A stretch of 64,000 nucleotides of DNA from Erythrobacter sp. (GTDB taxonomy: Bacteria > Pseudomonadota > Alphaproteobacteria > Sphingomonadales > Sphingomonadaceae). Of the stretch, positions 55,031-64,000 are shown piece after piece. Under the pieces are notes generated by a model. The model did no database searches. It was not told the DNA's origin and was given only the letters and a program-made list of their open reading frames with translations. The stretch lies in the NCBI GenBank assembly GCA_019739335.1, contig CP073261.1, positions 2,346,001 to 2,410,000 of the forward strand. The letters run 5' to 3'. A program made the translations under genes and the position numbers. The stretch's first letter is position 1. Every line of letters starts with the position of its first letter.

Positions 55031-55861
55031 ATGATTGCCAAGCCTACCGCATTTGCCAGTGTCGCCGCGATCGCTGCGGTGCTGAGCCTGACAGCCACTC
55101 CCGCAGCAGCGGTTGAACTGCCTGCTGTTTCCGCCAGCGAGGTCGCCGTGGTGACCGGTGCGGCGGAGGACGCGAACCAGCACCGCTGGCGCCATCGCCG
55201 CCATCGGGACAACGGTATCGACGCGGGCGACGTGGTTGCCGGCGTAGTCGTGCTGGGCGCTATTGCCGCGATTGCGGGTGCGTTCGACGGTGACGGTGAT
55301 GACCGCCGCGATTATCGTGACCGGGACTATCGGGACGGTGATTATCGCGATGATCGCCGCGGGAGCTACAACAGCGACGGCATGGAACGCGCTGCCGACA
55401 TGTGTGTCGAGCAGGTCGAGCGCGGGCGTGACCGGGTCGAGGATGTCTCCGATGCGCGCCGCACTGCCGACGGCTGGCGCGTTGCGGGTACGCTGCGCAG
55501 CGGCGAGGGCTGGAGCTGCTGGATCGACAATGACGGCCGCATCCGCAACGTCGATCTCGGGGCGTCAGGCTACTCGGCCAACGATGGCGAGCCGCGCTAT
55601 GCGCCCGCATCGGGCGAGCAATGGGACGACAGTGCCTATGCCAGTGCCCGTGCGAGTGTCCGCACCCCGGCGCAGGAAGGCTACACCTATCGTGATGAGT
55701 CGCGCGGAGCAGCCGCTCCGAACTCCGACGGCCCGCAGCCCGCCTATCCCGGCGGTCCTCTGCCGGGTGAGGAAGATCCCTACGCCGATGCACCCGAATG
55801 GCAGGGCGATGGCCGCTATTCAGCCGGGGAAGCGCCGGACTTCAGTCAGTCCGGCAACTGA
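55031..55861 (+). CDS. Small envelope protein, Arg/Asp-rich (paralogue B)
   Basis: 276 residues. Signal peptide to AAAV, His/Arg-rich linker (RWRHRRHRD), hydrophobic NGIDAGDVVAGVVVLGAIAA like paralogue A, RDYRDRDYRDGDYRDD repeats, a domain with cysteines (AADMCVEQVERGRDRVEDVS, EGWSCWIDNDGRIRNVDLG), and an acidic Pro-rich C-terminal 80 residues (YPGGPLPGEEDPYADAPEW) unique to this copy. Converges on the TRIC gene with a 2-bp gap. Function unknown. Confidence 0.65.
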   Translation: MIAKPTAFASVAAIAAVLSLTATPAAAVELPAVSASEVAVVTGAAEDANQHRWRHRRHRDNGIDAGDVVAGVVVLGAIAAIAGAFDGDGDDRRDYRDRDYRDGDYRDDRRGSYNSDGMERAADMCVEQVERGRDRVEDVSDARRTADGWRVAGTLRSGEGWSCWIDNDGRIRNVDLGASGYSANDGEPRYAPASGEQWDDSAYASARASVRTPAQEGYTYRDESRGAAAPNSDGPQPAYPGGPLPGEEDPYADAPEWQGDGRYSAGEAPDFSQSGN

Positions 55862-55863
55862 GC

Positions 55864-56493
55864 TTAAGCTTCCCGCGAATAAGCGGGCAGCTCGATAGAC
55901 CAGACCATCGCCGCGCCGCGCAGGGCAAAGCCTGCCAGCGCGGCAATTCCCATTGCCAGCGGCTGGACCACGCCGAGCAGCAGCAGTCCGGCGCACAATG
56001 CCGCTGAAAACGCGGCTGCCGTGACGTAAAGCTCCGGCCGCATCAGGATCGATGGCACTCCTGCAATTACGTCGCGAATAATCCCCCCCACGCAGCCGGT
56101 CACCACGCCGAGGATAACTGCAGCAATCGGAGCGACATCGAAGGCCAGTGCCTTCGCCGTGCCCAGCGCCGCGAACACTGCGAGACCGAGCGCATCGGCC
56201 CATTCCAGCCAGCGGCCTTCCCACCATTTTCGCGGCAGGAACCACGCGAACAGCGCGGTGGCGAGCACCACCGGCGCAACCCAGAAATCGCGCAGCCAGA
56301 AGGCGGGCGCGCCCAGCAGCGCATCGCGCACCGATCCACCGCCCACTCCGGTCAGCAGCGCAAAAAAGGCACAGGTGACGAACGTCTGGTTGAGCCGCGC
56401 CGCCATCAGCGCGCCCGAAAGCGCGAACACTGCCGTGCCGCCCAGATCGACAAAGGGCGGCAGCACCGGCCCGGTGATGTCTGCGCCAATCAT
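55864..56493 (-). CDS. TRIC-type (UPF0126) membrane channel protein
   Basis: 209 residues, about seven helices in two repeats of three. Each repeat carries the family glycine motif: GTAVFALSGALMAARLN and DALGLAVFAALGTAKALAFD, then TGCVGGIIRDVIAGVPSILM. The GGGSVRDALLGAPAFWL loop is canonical. Prokaryotic TRIC relatives form trimeric potassium-permeable channels. ATGA overlap with the PepSY gene upstream makes it the last gene of the minus-strand run. Confidence 0.85.
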   Translation of the reverse strand: MIGADITGPVLPPFVDLGGTAVFALSGALMAARLNQTFVTCAFFALLTGVGGGSVRDALLGAPAFWLRDFWVAPVVLATALFAWFLPRKWWEGRWLEWADALGLAVFAALGTAKALAFDVAPIAAVILGVVTGCVGGIIRDVIAGVPSILMRPELYVTAAAFSAALCAGLLLLGVVQPLAMGIAALAGFALRGAAMVWSIELPAYSREA

Positions 56494-57191
56494 CCCGGAA
56501 CCTCTACGGGTGCCCTAACCTTGGCCTTCCGCCGCCGGAACATCAGCACGCAGCCGAGCAGCGATCCGATCACCCCCAAAGCCGCGAACAGGATGAGGAT
56601 CGGATGGCTGGTATCCTCACGCTCCTGCAGGTCCATGATGTGCAGGCCCCACATGAAATCGAAAGTCCGCCACCAGCCGCTGCGCACCGCCAGCACTTCA
56701 CCGGTCTGCGCGGCGATGTAGATATGCGTATCGTCGGCAAAGCGCGCCTGCCAGGCGTTTAACGGTGTCCGCAGGTCCATCGGGGAGGCATCACCGGGAA
56801 AATATGTCACCGCCTCCAGCGCCGCCTCACCGGCATAGGTCGCCTCGGCAATTTCGCGCGCGCCTTCTTGCAGCACCGGATTGTAGAGCCGTCCGTCGAG
56901 CGCGGAATAGCGATAGCGACCGCCGTCCTCCTCGACCACGATCCATCCCGGCCCGTCGGCAAAGCCCTGCAGGGTGACGCTGCGCACGCTGGGCGGCAGT
57001 TGCGGCACGATGAGAAGCTCGGTCGAAACAGCCGGCAATTCGTTGCGCAAGTGATCGCCGCGCACATATTCGATTGGGTGCCACACCATGATCAGGCCGG
57101 TGACGGTCCACATCAGGATCGGCACGCCGACCAGCCAGCCGAGCCAGATGTGCCATTTGGCGAAGCGGCGCATGAAGTGTCCGCGCGCCAT
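56490..57191 (-). CDS. PepSY-domain membrane protein
   Basis: 233 residues from the ATG at 57191, which overlaps the VOC gene stop by one base (TGATG). N-terminal TM (WHIWLGWLVGVPILMWTVTG LIMVW) with His residues that in PepSY_TM proteins can be heme- or iron-related, two extracytoplasmic PepSY units (ITYPGD-like YFPGDASPMDLRTPL; FADDTHIYIAAQTGEVLAVR), then a second TM near HPILILFAALGVIGSLLGCV. Half the size of PepSY_TM reductases linked to siderophore uptake. Overlaps the TRIC start by four bases. Confidence 0.8.
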   Translation of the reverse strand: MARGHFMRRFAKWHIWLGWLVGVPILMWTVTGLIMVWHPIEYVRGDHLRNELPAVSTELLIVPQLPPSVRSVTLQGFADGPGWIVVEEDGGRYRYSALDGRLYNPVLQEGAREIAEATYAGEAALEAVTYFPGDASPMDLRTPLNAWQARFADDTHIYIAAQTGEVLAVRSGWWRTFDFMWGLHIMDLQEREDTSHPILILFAALGVIGSLLGCVLMFRRRKAKVRAPVEVPG

Positions 57192-57613
57192 CAATCCCTC
57201 GCAAACAGTTTGGAGCGGTCGGCAAAGGCTTTCATCTCGATGGCATTGCCCGCCGGATCGCGGAAGAACATGGTCGCCTGCTCGCCCGGCTGCCCGGCAA
57301 AGCGGATATGCGGTTCGATAGCAAAGGCGACGCCCGCGACACGCAGCCGCTCGGCCAGTGCCTGCCACTCGGCCATGCCCAGCACGATGCCGAAATGCGG
57401 CACCGGCACGTCATGCCCGTCCACCGGGTTTGCTGCCGCATCACCCGCGCGAGGGGCCAGGTGGGCGACGATCTGGTGGCCGTAGAAATCGAAATCGATC
57501 CATTCGTCACTGCTGCGCCCTTCGGGGCAGCCCATCACCGTGCCCCAGAAGTGCCGTGCCACGACAAGATCATCGACCGGGAAGGCGAGGTGGAAAGGGG
57601 AAAGCTCACTCAT
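57191..57613 (-). CDS. VOC-family (glyoxalase/dioxygenase-like) protein
   Basis: 140 residues. Vicinal-oxygen-chelate fold: [20 protein letters not shown] first beta-alpha module with the metal His, [20 protein letters not shown] second module, and a late [15 protein letters not shown] with the metal-ligand Glu. A small metalloenzyme of unknown substrate; glyoxalase-like naming only reflects the fold. Overlaps the membrane protein gene upstream by four bases and PepSY downstream by one. Confidence 0.82.
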   Translation of the reverse strand: MSELSPFHLAFPVDDLVVARHFWGTVMGCPEGRSSDEWIDFDFYGHQIVAHLAPRAGDAAANPVDGHDVPVPHFGIVLGMAEWQALAERLRVAGVAFAIEPHIRFAGQPGEQATMFFRDPAGNAIEMKAFADRSKLFARD

Positions 57614-58428
57614 CGGGAAGGTATCCTGTGCAGGCCGAGCGCAAGGCCGAAGCCGAGTATAGGTGCCGCTCCATAGCCGATCAACGGCGCGGGGTAAGGG
57701 GCCATCAGTGACATCACGGCATAACCGAAGAACAGGCCCGCGAGCGCGAACCGCTTGGCGCGATCGAAGGGAATGGCAAACAGGATCAGTGCGAAGGTAG
57801 CGGCGAGCGAGAGGGCGAGGGCGATCGCTACGATGACGCTGTGCTCTGCTGCGTCCATCAGGACCCGCTCCACGAACGGCTGCGGCGCGAGTTCCCCGCG
57901 CACCGCCATCAGCAACGAAGCGAAGAAGCCGAGCACAGCCACCGCGCCCACTTTCCAGTCTTTCGTCACGTGATGCAGCCCGACAGCGGCGAATGTGAGC
58001 GCGAAGCCGGTTCCCGCGTCAGGCTGAAACAGCGCTGCGGCCAGCGCGACCAGCAAAATCGGCGCGGCGAGCTTGCGGTTACGGGCGGCGAGCACGCACA
58101 GCGCCGGGGCGGCGAACATTCCGGTGTGCAGGGCAATCGGGCCAAGCGGGAACCAGCGCACCACCCGATCCCCGGTGATGGACGTCAATTCCGGCCCCAC
58201 CACCAAGGGGCTGAGCATGAAAACTACCAGCGCGATGACCAGCAAATGGCGGCTGGGCGCCGTATGCGGCCCCCGCCCGATCAGGATGAAGAGGCAGGCC
58301 AGCGCCAGTGCAGCAAGGTTGACCAGCGCATAATGCGAGGGCGCGCCGGCCAGCGCCATGTACAGCGCCCCCGCCAGCACCGGAACCGCCAGCGCGAGTA
58401 CAGCGGGAAGGCGTTCCCGTAGCGGCAA
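57610..58428 (-). CDS. Polytopic membrane protein with SEDS-like motifs
   Basis: 272 residues if translation starts at the TTG at 58428, two bases after the lpdA stop; an ATG at 58359 would remove half of the first helix. Seven or eight hydrophobic helices. Two motifs recall the SEDS (FtsW/RodA) family: [18 protein letters not shown] (family: P-D-L-G-T-A) and the C-terminal [20 protein letters not shown] (family: P-L-P-F-I-S-Y-G-G-S). It is about 100 residues shorter than SEDS proteins. No function assigned; linked to lpdA by near-zero spacing. Confidence 0.6.
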   Translation of the reverse strand: MPLRERLPAVLALAVPVLAGALYMALAGAPSHYALVNLAALALACLFILIGRGPHTAPSRHLLVIALVVFMLSPLVVGPELTSITGDRVVRWFPLGPIALHTGMFAAPALCVLAARNRKLAAPILLVALAAALFQPDAGTGFALTFAAVGLHHVTKDWKVGAVAVLGFFASLLMAVRGELAPQPFVERVLMDAAEHSVIVAIALALSLAATFALILFAIPFDRAKRFALAGLFFGYAVMSLMAPYPAPLIGYGAAPILGFGLALGLHRIPSR

Positions 58429-58429
58429 A

Positions 58430-59827
<1,398 letters not shown>

Positions 59828-59848
59828 TCTGGCCTCCGTCGCGCGCGG

Positions 59849-59928
59849 CCTTCGACAAGCTCAGGCTGGGCGGGTTTGGGTTCATTCTGTCACGGCACAC
59901 AATCCGCTCATCCTGAGCCTGTCGAAGG
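59849..59928. repeat. Inverted pair of CCTTCGACA(A/G)GCTCAGG repeats between sucB and lpdA
   Basis: CCTTCGACAAGCTCAGG (59849-59865) faces CTCATCCTGAGCCTGTCGAAGG (59907-59928), giving a hairpin with a 41-nt loop and one mismatch in the stem. It lies in the intergenic part of the sucA-sucB-lpdA transcript and could set the 3' end of sucB mRNA. Confidence 0.85.
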
Positions 59929-59947
59929 ATCATGTGCAACGTCTGCC

Positions 59948-61192
59948 TCACAAATCGATCAGCATCCGCATCGGATCCTCGATCGCTTCCTTGATGATCT
60001 TCAAGGCCGTCACCGCCTCGCGCCCGTCGATAATGCGGTGATCGTAGCTCAGCGCCAGATACATCATCGGGCGGATCACCACCTGGCCGTCACGGGCGAC
60101 GGGGCGGTCCTCGATGCGGTGCAGGCCGAGCACCGCGCTCTGCGGCGGATTGATGATAGGGGTGCTCATCAGCGATCCGAACACGCCGCCGTTGGAAATG
60201 GTGAAGGTGCCGCCGCGCATGTCTTCCATCGTCAGCGCTCCGTCTTTCGCCCGCTTGCCGAAATCGGCGATGGCGAGCTCGATCTCGGCAAAGCTCATCG
60301 TGTCGATATTGCGCACCACCGGCACCACCAGCCCATTGGGGGCGGAGACCGCGACCGAGAGATCGACGTAATCGTGATAGACGATCTCGTCCCCGTCGAT
60401 CTGCGCGTTGACCGCAGGCACATCCTTCAGCGCCAGCGCCGCAGCCTTGGCGAAGAACGACATGAAGCCGAGCTTGATGCCGTGCTTCTTCGCGAACAGG
60501 TCCTTGTAGGCCTCGCGCGCTTCGATCACGGCGGTCATGTCGCAATCGTTGAAAGTGGTGAGCAGCGCCGCCTCTTCCTGCGCGCTTTTCAGGCGGCGGG
60601 CGATGGTCTGGCGCATCCGCGTCATCTTGACGCGCTCCTCGCGCCGCGCGCCGGTCTGCGCCGCGGGCGCGGAGGCAGGTGCGGGAGCCGGAGCAGCAGG
60701 CGCGCTGCCACTACCCTTCTTCGCTTCGGCGGCGGCGAGCACGTCTTCCTTGGTCAGCCGTCCGTCCTTGCCGCTACCCTTGATCGCGGTAGGATCGACC
60801 CCGTGTTCGATCACTGCGCGGCGCACGGCGGGAGACATGGAGACTTCGGATGTGCTGGCGCTATCGTCCGCCTTGGCCGCCGCCGGGGCGGGGGAGGGCG
60901 TGGGGGCCGGGGCAGCAGCAGGGGCGGCGGCGGGCTTGGCCGCTACCGCGCCATCGCCAGCTTCCACCGTCGCGATCACCGCGCCGACCTGCACTGTCGC
61001 GCCGACTTCGGCCTTCAGTTCGCCGATTACGCCCGCGACGGGCGAAGGGACTTCCACTGCCACCTTGTCGGTTTCGAGGCTGGCAATCGGCTCATCCAGC
61101 GCCACGGCATCGCCGGGCTTCTTCAGCCATTCGCCGATCGTGGCCTCGGTGACCGATTCGCCCAGTGTGGGGACTTTGACTTCGGTGGTCAT
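59948..61192 (-). CDS. sucB: 2-oxoglutarate dehydrogenase E2 (dihydrolipoyl succinyltransferase)
   Basis: 414 residues from the ATG at 61192. Order: lipoyl domain with Lys43 in ETDKVAVEV, Ala/Pro-rich linker, E3-binding domain ([33 protein letters not shown]), a second linker, and the catalytic domain with the active-site DHR-x2-DG motif ([12 protein letters not shown]). Transfers succinyl from lipoate to CoA in the TCA cycle. 13 bp after sucA. Confidence 0.97.
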   Translation of the reverse strand: MTTEVKVPTLGESVTEATIGEWLKKPGDAVALDEPIASLETDKVAVEVPSPVAGVIGELKAEVGATVQVGAVIATVEAGDGAVAAKPAAAPAAAPAPTPSPAPAAAKADDSASTSEVSMSPAVRRAVIEHGVDPTAIKGSGKDGRLTKEDVLAAAEAKKGSGSAPAAPAPAPASAPAAQTGARREERVKMTRMRQTIARRLKSAQEEAALLTTFNDCDMTAVIEAREAYKDLFAKKHGIKLGFMSFFAKAAALALKDVPAVNAQIDGDEIVYHDYVDLSVAVSAPNGLVVPVVRNIDTMSFAEIELAIADFGKRAKDGALTMEDMRGGTFTISNGGVFGSLMSTPIINPPQSAVLGLHRIEDRPVARDGQVVIRPMMYLALSYDHRIIDGREAVTALKIIKEAIEDPMRMLIDL

Positions 61193-61205
61193 CGGCTTGG
61201 GTTCC

Positions 61206-64000
61206 TCAGCTTGATTTGGTGGTGGAGCGCGCATCGCGGGCGGCGGCGGACTTGCCGTGGCTGGACAGGCCCAGCGCGACCGAGACCAGCGCTTCCTGCT
61301 GCGCCTGATGGCGTTTGGCGAAACCGGTGGCGGGGGAGGCCGATTCCTCGCGCCCGGCATAACGCGGACGCATGGCCTTGTGACCGGCGGCGATCAGCGC
61401 GTCCTCGATCCGGCTTTCAACGAAGAACCACGCACCGTTGTTCTTCGGTTCTTCCTGGCACCAGACGACTTCTTCCAGATTGGTCATCCGCTGCAGGCGC
61501 ACCGCCAGCGGTTCGCCGGGGAAGGGATAGAGCTGTTCGATGCGGACGATGGACACGTCATCGAGCCCTTCGTCGTCGCGCTTTTCCATCAGGTCGTAGG
61601 CGACCTTGCCCGAACAGAGCACCAGGCGGCGGACCTTGCTGTCGGCAATCTCCACCTTGTCCGAAAGGATGCGGCGGAAATGGCTGTCGTCCATGAACCG
61701 GATCGCGTCGCTTTTGGCCATCGGATGGCGCAGGAGGCTCTTGGGTGTCATGATGACGAGCGGCTTGCGGAACGGGCGCAGCATCTGGCGGCGCAACACG
61801 TGGAAGTAGTTGGCCGGGCTGGTGATGTTGCAGACCTGGATATTGTCGTTCGCGCACAGTTGCAGGAAGCGTTCGAGCCGCGCCGAGGAATGCTCCGGGC
61901 CCTGACCTTCGAAGCCGTGCGGCAGCAGCAGCACCAGCCCGTTGGCGCGCAGCCACTTGGCCTCGCCCGCCGCGATATACTGATCGATGATAATCTGCGC
62001 GCCGTTGGCGAAATCGCCGAACTGCGCTTCCCACAAAACCAGCGTTTTCGGATCGGCCATCGCGAACCCGTATTCGAAGCCGAGTACGCCGTATTCGCTC
62101 AGCGTGCTGTCATAGACTTCGAACTTGCCGTGCGGCAGGCTGGCGAGCGGAATGTATTTCTGCTCGCTGGCCTGATCGATCCAGATCGCGTGCCGCTGGC
62201 TGAACGTGCCGCGACCGCTGTCCTGCCCGGACAGTCGCACGCCGAATCCTTCGGTGACAAGGCTGCCGAAAGCGAGCGCTTCCGCCGTCGCCCAGTCGAT
62301 CCCGGTGCCGCTGGCGAACATTTCGCGCTTGGCATCGATCACGCGGGCGAGCGTCTTGTGGATTGCCAGATCGCCGGGAACGGTGGTGAGGGTGCGACCG
62401 AGGCTATCGAACAGTTTCTTCGGGATCGCGGTATCCACGTTGCGGCGCGCGCTTTCGGGATCGGCCGGCTTGTGGAGCCCGCTCCAGCGACCGGCGAACC
62501 AGTCGACCTCGTTGGGCAGGTAGCTCTTCGCAGCTTCGAATTCGCCTTCGAGATGTTCGATGAAGGCCTGGCGGATAGCGGGCGCAGTGCCCGGATCGAT
62601 CACGCCTTCGCCCAGCAGCCGTTCCGAATAGATGTCGCTGACACGCGGGTGCTTGCCGATCGCATTGTACATCAGCGGCTGGGTGAACTTTGGTTCGTCG
62701 CCCTCGTTGTGGCCAAAGCGGCGGTAGCACCACATGTCGATCACGATGTCGCGCTTGAACATCTGCCGGTATTCAACAGCCAGCTTGCAGGCGAAAGTCA
62801 CTGCTTCGGGATTGTCGCCGTTGACGTGGAGGATCGGCGCCTGCACGCCCTTGGCGACGTCGCTGGGATAGGGCGAATTGCGCGCGAACTTGGGGCTGGT
62901 GGTGAAGCCGATCTGATTGTTGATGACGAAGTGGAGGCAGCCGCCGGTATTGTAGCCGCGCACGCCCGAAAGGCCGAGGCATTCCCATACCACGCCTTGG
63001 CCCGCAAAGGCCGCGTCACCGTGGATCAGCACCGGCAGCACCTGTTCGTGCTGGCTCAGATCGTCGCGCACCGCCTGCTGCGCGCGCACCTTGCCGAGCA
63101 CCACGGGATTGACCGTTTCGAGATGCGAGGGATTGGGCACCAGGCTCATGTGCACCTTGATCCCGTCGAACTCGCGATCGGTGCTGGTGCCGAGATGATA
63201 CTTCACATCGCCCGAACCGCCGACATCGTCCGGATTGGCGCTGCCGCCGGAAAATTCGTGGAAGATCACCTTGTACGGCTTGGCCATCACGTTCGCGAGC
63301 ACGTTCAGCCGCCCCCGATGGGCCATGCCGTAAACGATCTCGCGCATTCCGAGCGAACCGCCGTACTTGATCACCGCTTCCAGCGCCGGGATCATAGATT
63401 CCCCGCCGTCGAGCCCGAAGCGCTTGGTGCCGACGTATTTCTTGCCGAGGAACTTCTCGTATTCCTCGCCCCGGATCACCGCCTGCAGGATGGCCTTCTT
63501 GCCTTCGGGAGTGAACTGGATCGTTTCTTCGGGCTTTTCGAACTTTTCCTGCAGGAAGCGCCGTTCCTCGGTATCGGCGATGTGCATGTATTCGAGGCCG
63601 ACATGCCCGCAATAGGTGCTGCGCAGCGCGGCGTAGAGATCGCCGACCTTGACCCATTCGAACCCGAACGCGCCGCCGACATAGACTTCCTTGCTCTCCT
63701 GCCCGGCAAAGCCGTGCCAGGCGAGAGTAAGCTCTTCCGGCTCGTTCTGGTGCGAGAGGCCGAGCGGATCGAGATCGGCGGCCAGATGTCCGCGCACGCG
63801 ATAGAGCCGGATCAGCATCATCGCGCGGATCGAGTCGCTCGCCGCCGCTTCGATGCTCGCGGCATCGACGGGCTTGCCCACCTTGGCCGCCGCGGCCTGC
63901 ACGGCAATCGCCATATCGGTCGGGTCCATCGCCGACGCGAGATCGCCCGCCGCCTCAGCCAGCGGCCAGCGCGGATTATGCCAGCTCGGCCCCGCCTGCG
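61206..64000 (-). CDS. sucA: 2-oxoglutarate dehydrogenase E1, truncated by the window edge
   Basis: Open to the right edge, so about the first 30 residues are missing; 930 residues are visible. The thiamine-dependent E1 decarboxylates 2-oxoglutarate. The N-terminal [13 protein letters not shown] leads to [20 protein letters not shown]. The thiamine site is [18 protein letters not shown], with [30 protein letters not shown] and [20 protein letters not shown]. The C-terminal half ends with VICQEEP-like [20 protein letters not shown]. First visible gene of the operon; its promoter lies outside. Confidence 0.97.
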   Translation of the reverse strand, partial: QAGPSWHNPRWPLAEAAGDLASAMDPTDMAIAVQAAAAKVGKPVDAASIEAAASDSIRAMMLIRLYRVRGHLAADLDPLGLSHQNEPEELTLAWHGFAGQESKEVYVGGAFGFEWVKVGDLYAALRSTYCGHVGLEYMHIADTEERRFLQEKFEKPEETIQFTPEGKKAILQAVIRGEEYEKFLGKKYVGTKRFGLDGGESMIPALEAVIKYGGSLGMREIVYGMAHRGRLNVLANVMAKPYKVIFHEFSGGSANPDDVGGSGDVKYHLGTSTDREFDGIKVHMSLVPNPSHLETVNPVVLGKVRAQQAVRDDLSQHEQVLPVLIHGDAAFAGQGVVWECLGLSGVRGYNTGGCLHFVINNQIGFTTSPKFARNSPYPSDVAKGVQAPILHVNGDNPEAVTFACKLAVEYRQMFKRDIVIDMWCYRRFGHNEGDEPKFTQPLMYNAIGKHPRVSDIYSERLLGEGVIDPGTAPAIRQAFIEHLEGEFEAAKSYLPNEVDWFAGRWSGLHKPADPESARRNVDTAIPKKLFDSLGRTLTTVPGDLAIHKTLARVIDAKREMFASGTGIDWATAEALAFGSLVTEGFGVRLSGQDSGRGTFSQRHAIWIDQASEQKYIPLASLPHGKFEVYDSTLSEYGVLGFEYGFAMADPKTLVLWEAQFGDFANGAQIIIDQYIAAGEAKWLRANGLVLLLPHGFEGQGPEHSSARLERFLQLCANDNIQVCNITSPANYFHVLRRQMLRPFRKPLVIMTPKSLLRHPMAKSDAIRFMDDSHFRRILSDKVEIADSKVRRLVLCSGKVAYDLMEKRDDEGLDDVSIVRIEQLYPFPGEPLAVRLQRMTNLEEVVWCQEEPKNNGAWFFVESRIEDALIAAGHKAMRPRYAGREESASPATGFAKRHQAQQEALVSVALGLSSHGKSAAARDARSTTKSS

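Overview
The window is chromosomal DNA of a Sphingomonadales alphaproteobacterium, most probably Erythrobacteraceae (Erythrobacter, Altererythrobacter, Qipengyuania or a close genus). The evidence is the high GC content, the run of conserved ribosomal genes in alphaproteobacterial order, a LOV-domain HWE kinase of the Erythrobacter type, and several short palindromic repeat families common in this order. No rRNA, CRISPR array, prophage or insertion sequence is visible.

Layout. 1-5.9 kb: the 3' end of secF, a glycosyltransferase, a divergent XRE regulator / DUF6456 pair, an acidic hypothetical protein, and an ABC-F ATPase whose reading frame has absorbed two copies of a palindromic repeat. 5.9-11.5 kb: signalling, with a SIMPL-domain protein behind an EcfG-type (general stress) promoter, a PepSY / OmpR-type regulator / histidine kinase cluster, and a blue-light LOV-HWE kinase with a translationally coupled single-domain response regulator, also behind an EcfG-type promoter. 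11.5-24.8 kb: housekeeping genes (chorismate mutase, polyprenyl synthase, HrpB helicase, an NDUFS4-like complex I subunit, SRP RNA, dnaX, ybaB, lon, HU, rlmB) plus two tandem secreted paralogues. 25-28.6 kb: tRNA-Tyr, tandem copies of its 3' end, and a lower-GC islet with an overlapping pair encoding a cytosolic protein and a four-helix membrane protein. The gene order and topology resemble phage lambda RexA-RexB. This is the best candidate here for an undescribed, possibly antiviral, system.

28.4-49.7 kb: the str (rpsL-rpsG-fusA-tuf), S10, spc and alpha ribosomal operons through rpoA-rplQ. Besides the ordinary genes there are sigma70-type promoters, attenuator-like hairpins, a multi-hairpin rpsJ-rplC gap, low-complexity extensions on L3, S5 and S17, and an SRPBCC gene inserted between adk and rpsM.

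49.7-64 kb: secreted proteins (a serine beta-lactamase-fold hydrolase, a prolyl oligopeptidase, paired small envelope proteins), then a minus-strand run sucA-sucB-lpdA (2-oxoglutarate dehydrogenase complex) that continues with touching or overlapping genes into a polytopic membrane protein, a VOC protein, a PepSY membrane protein and a TRIC-type channel. sucA runs off the right edge and secF off the left edge.
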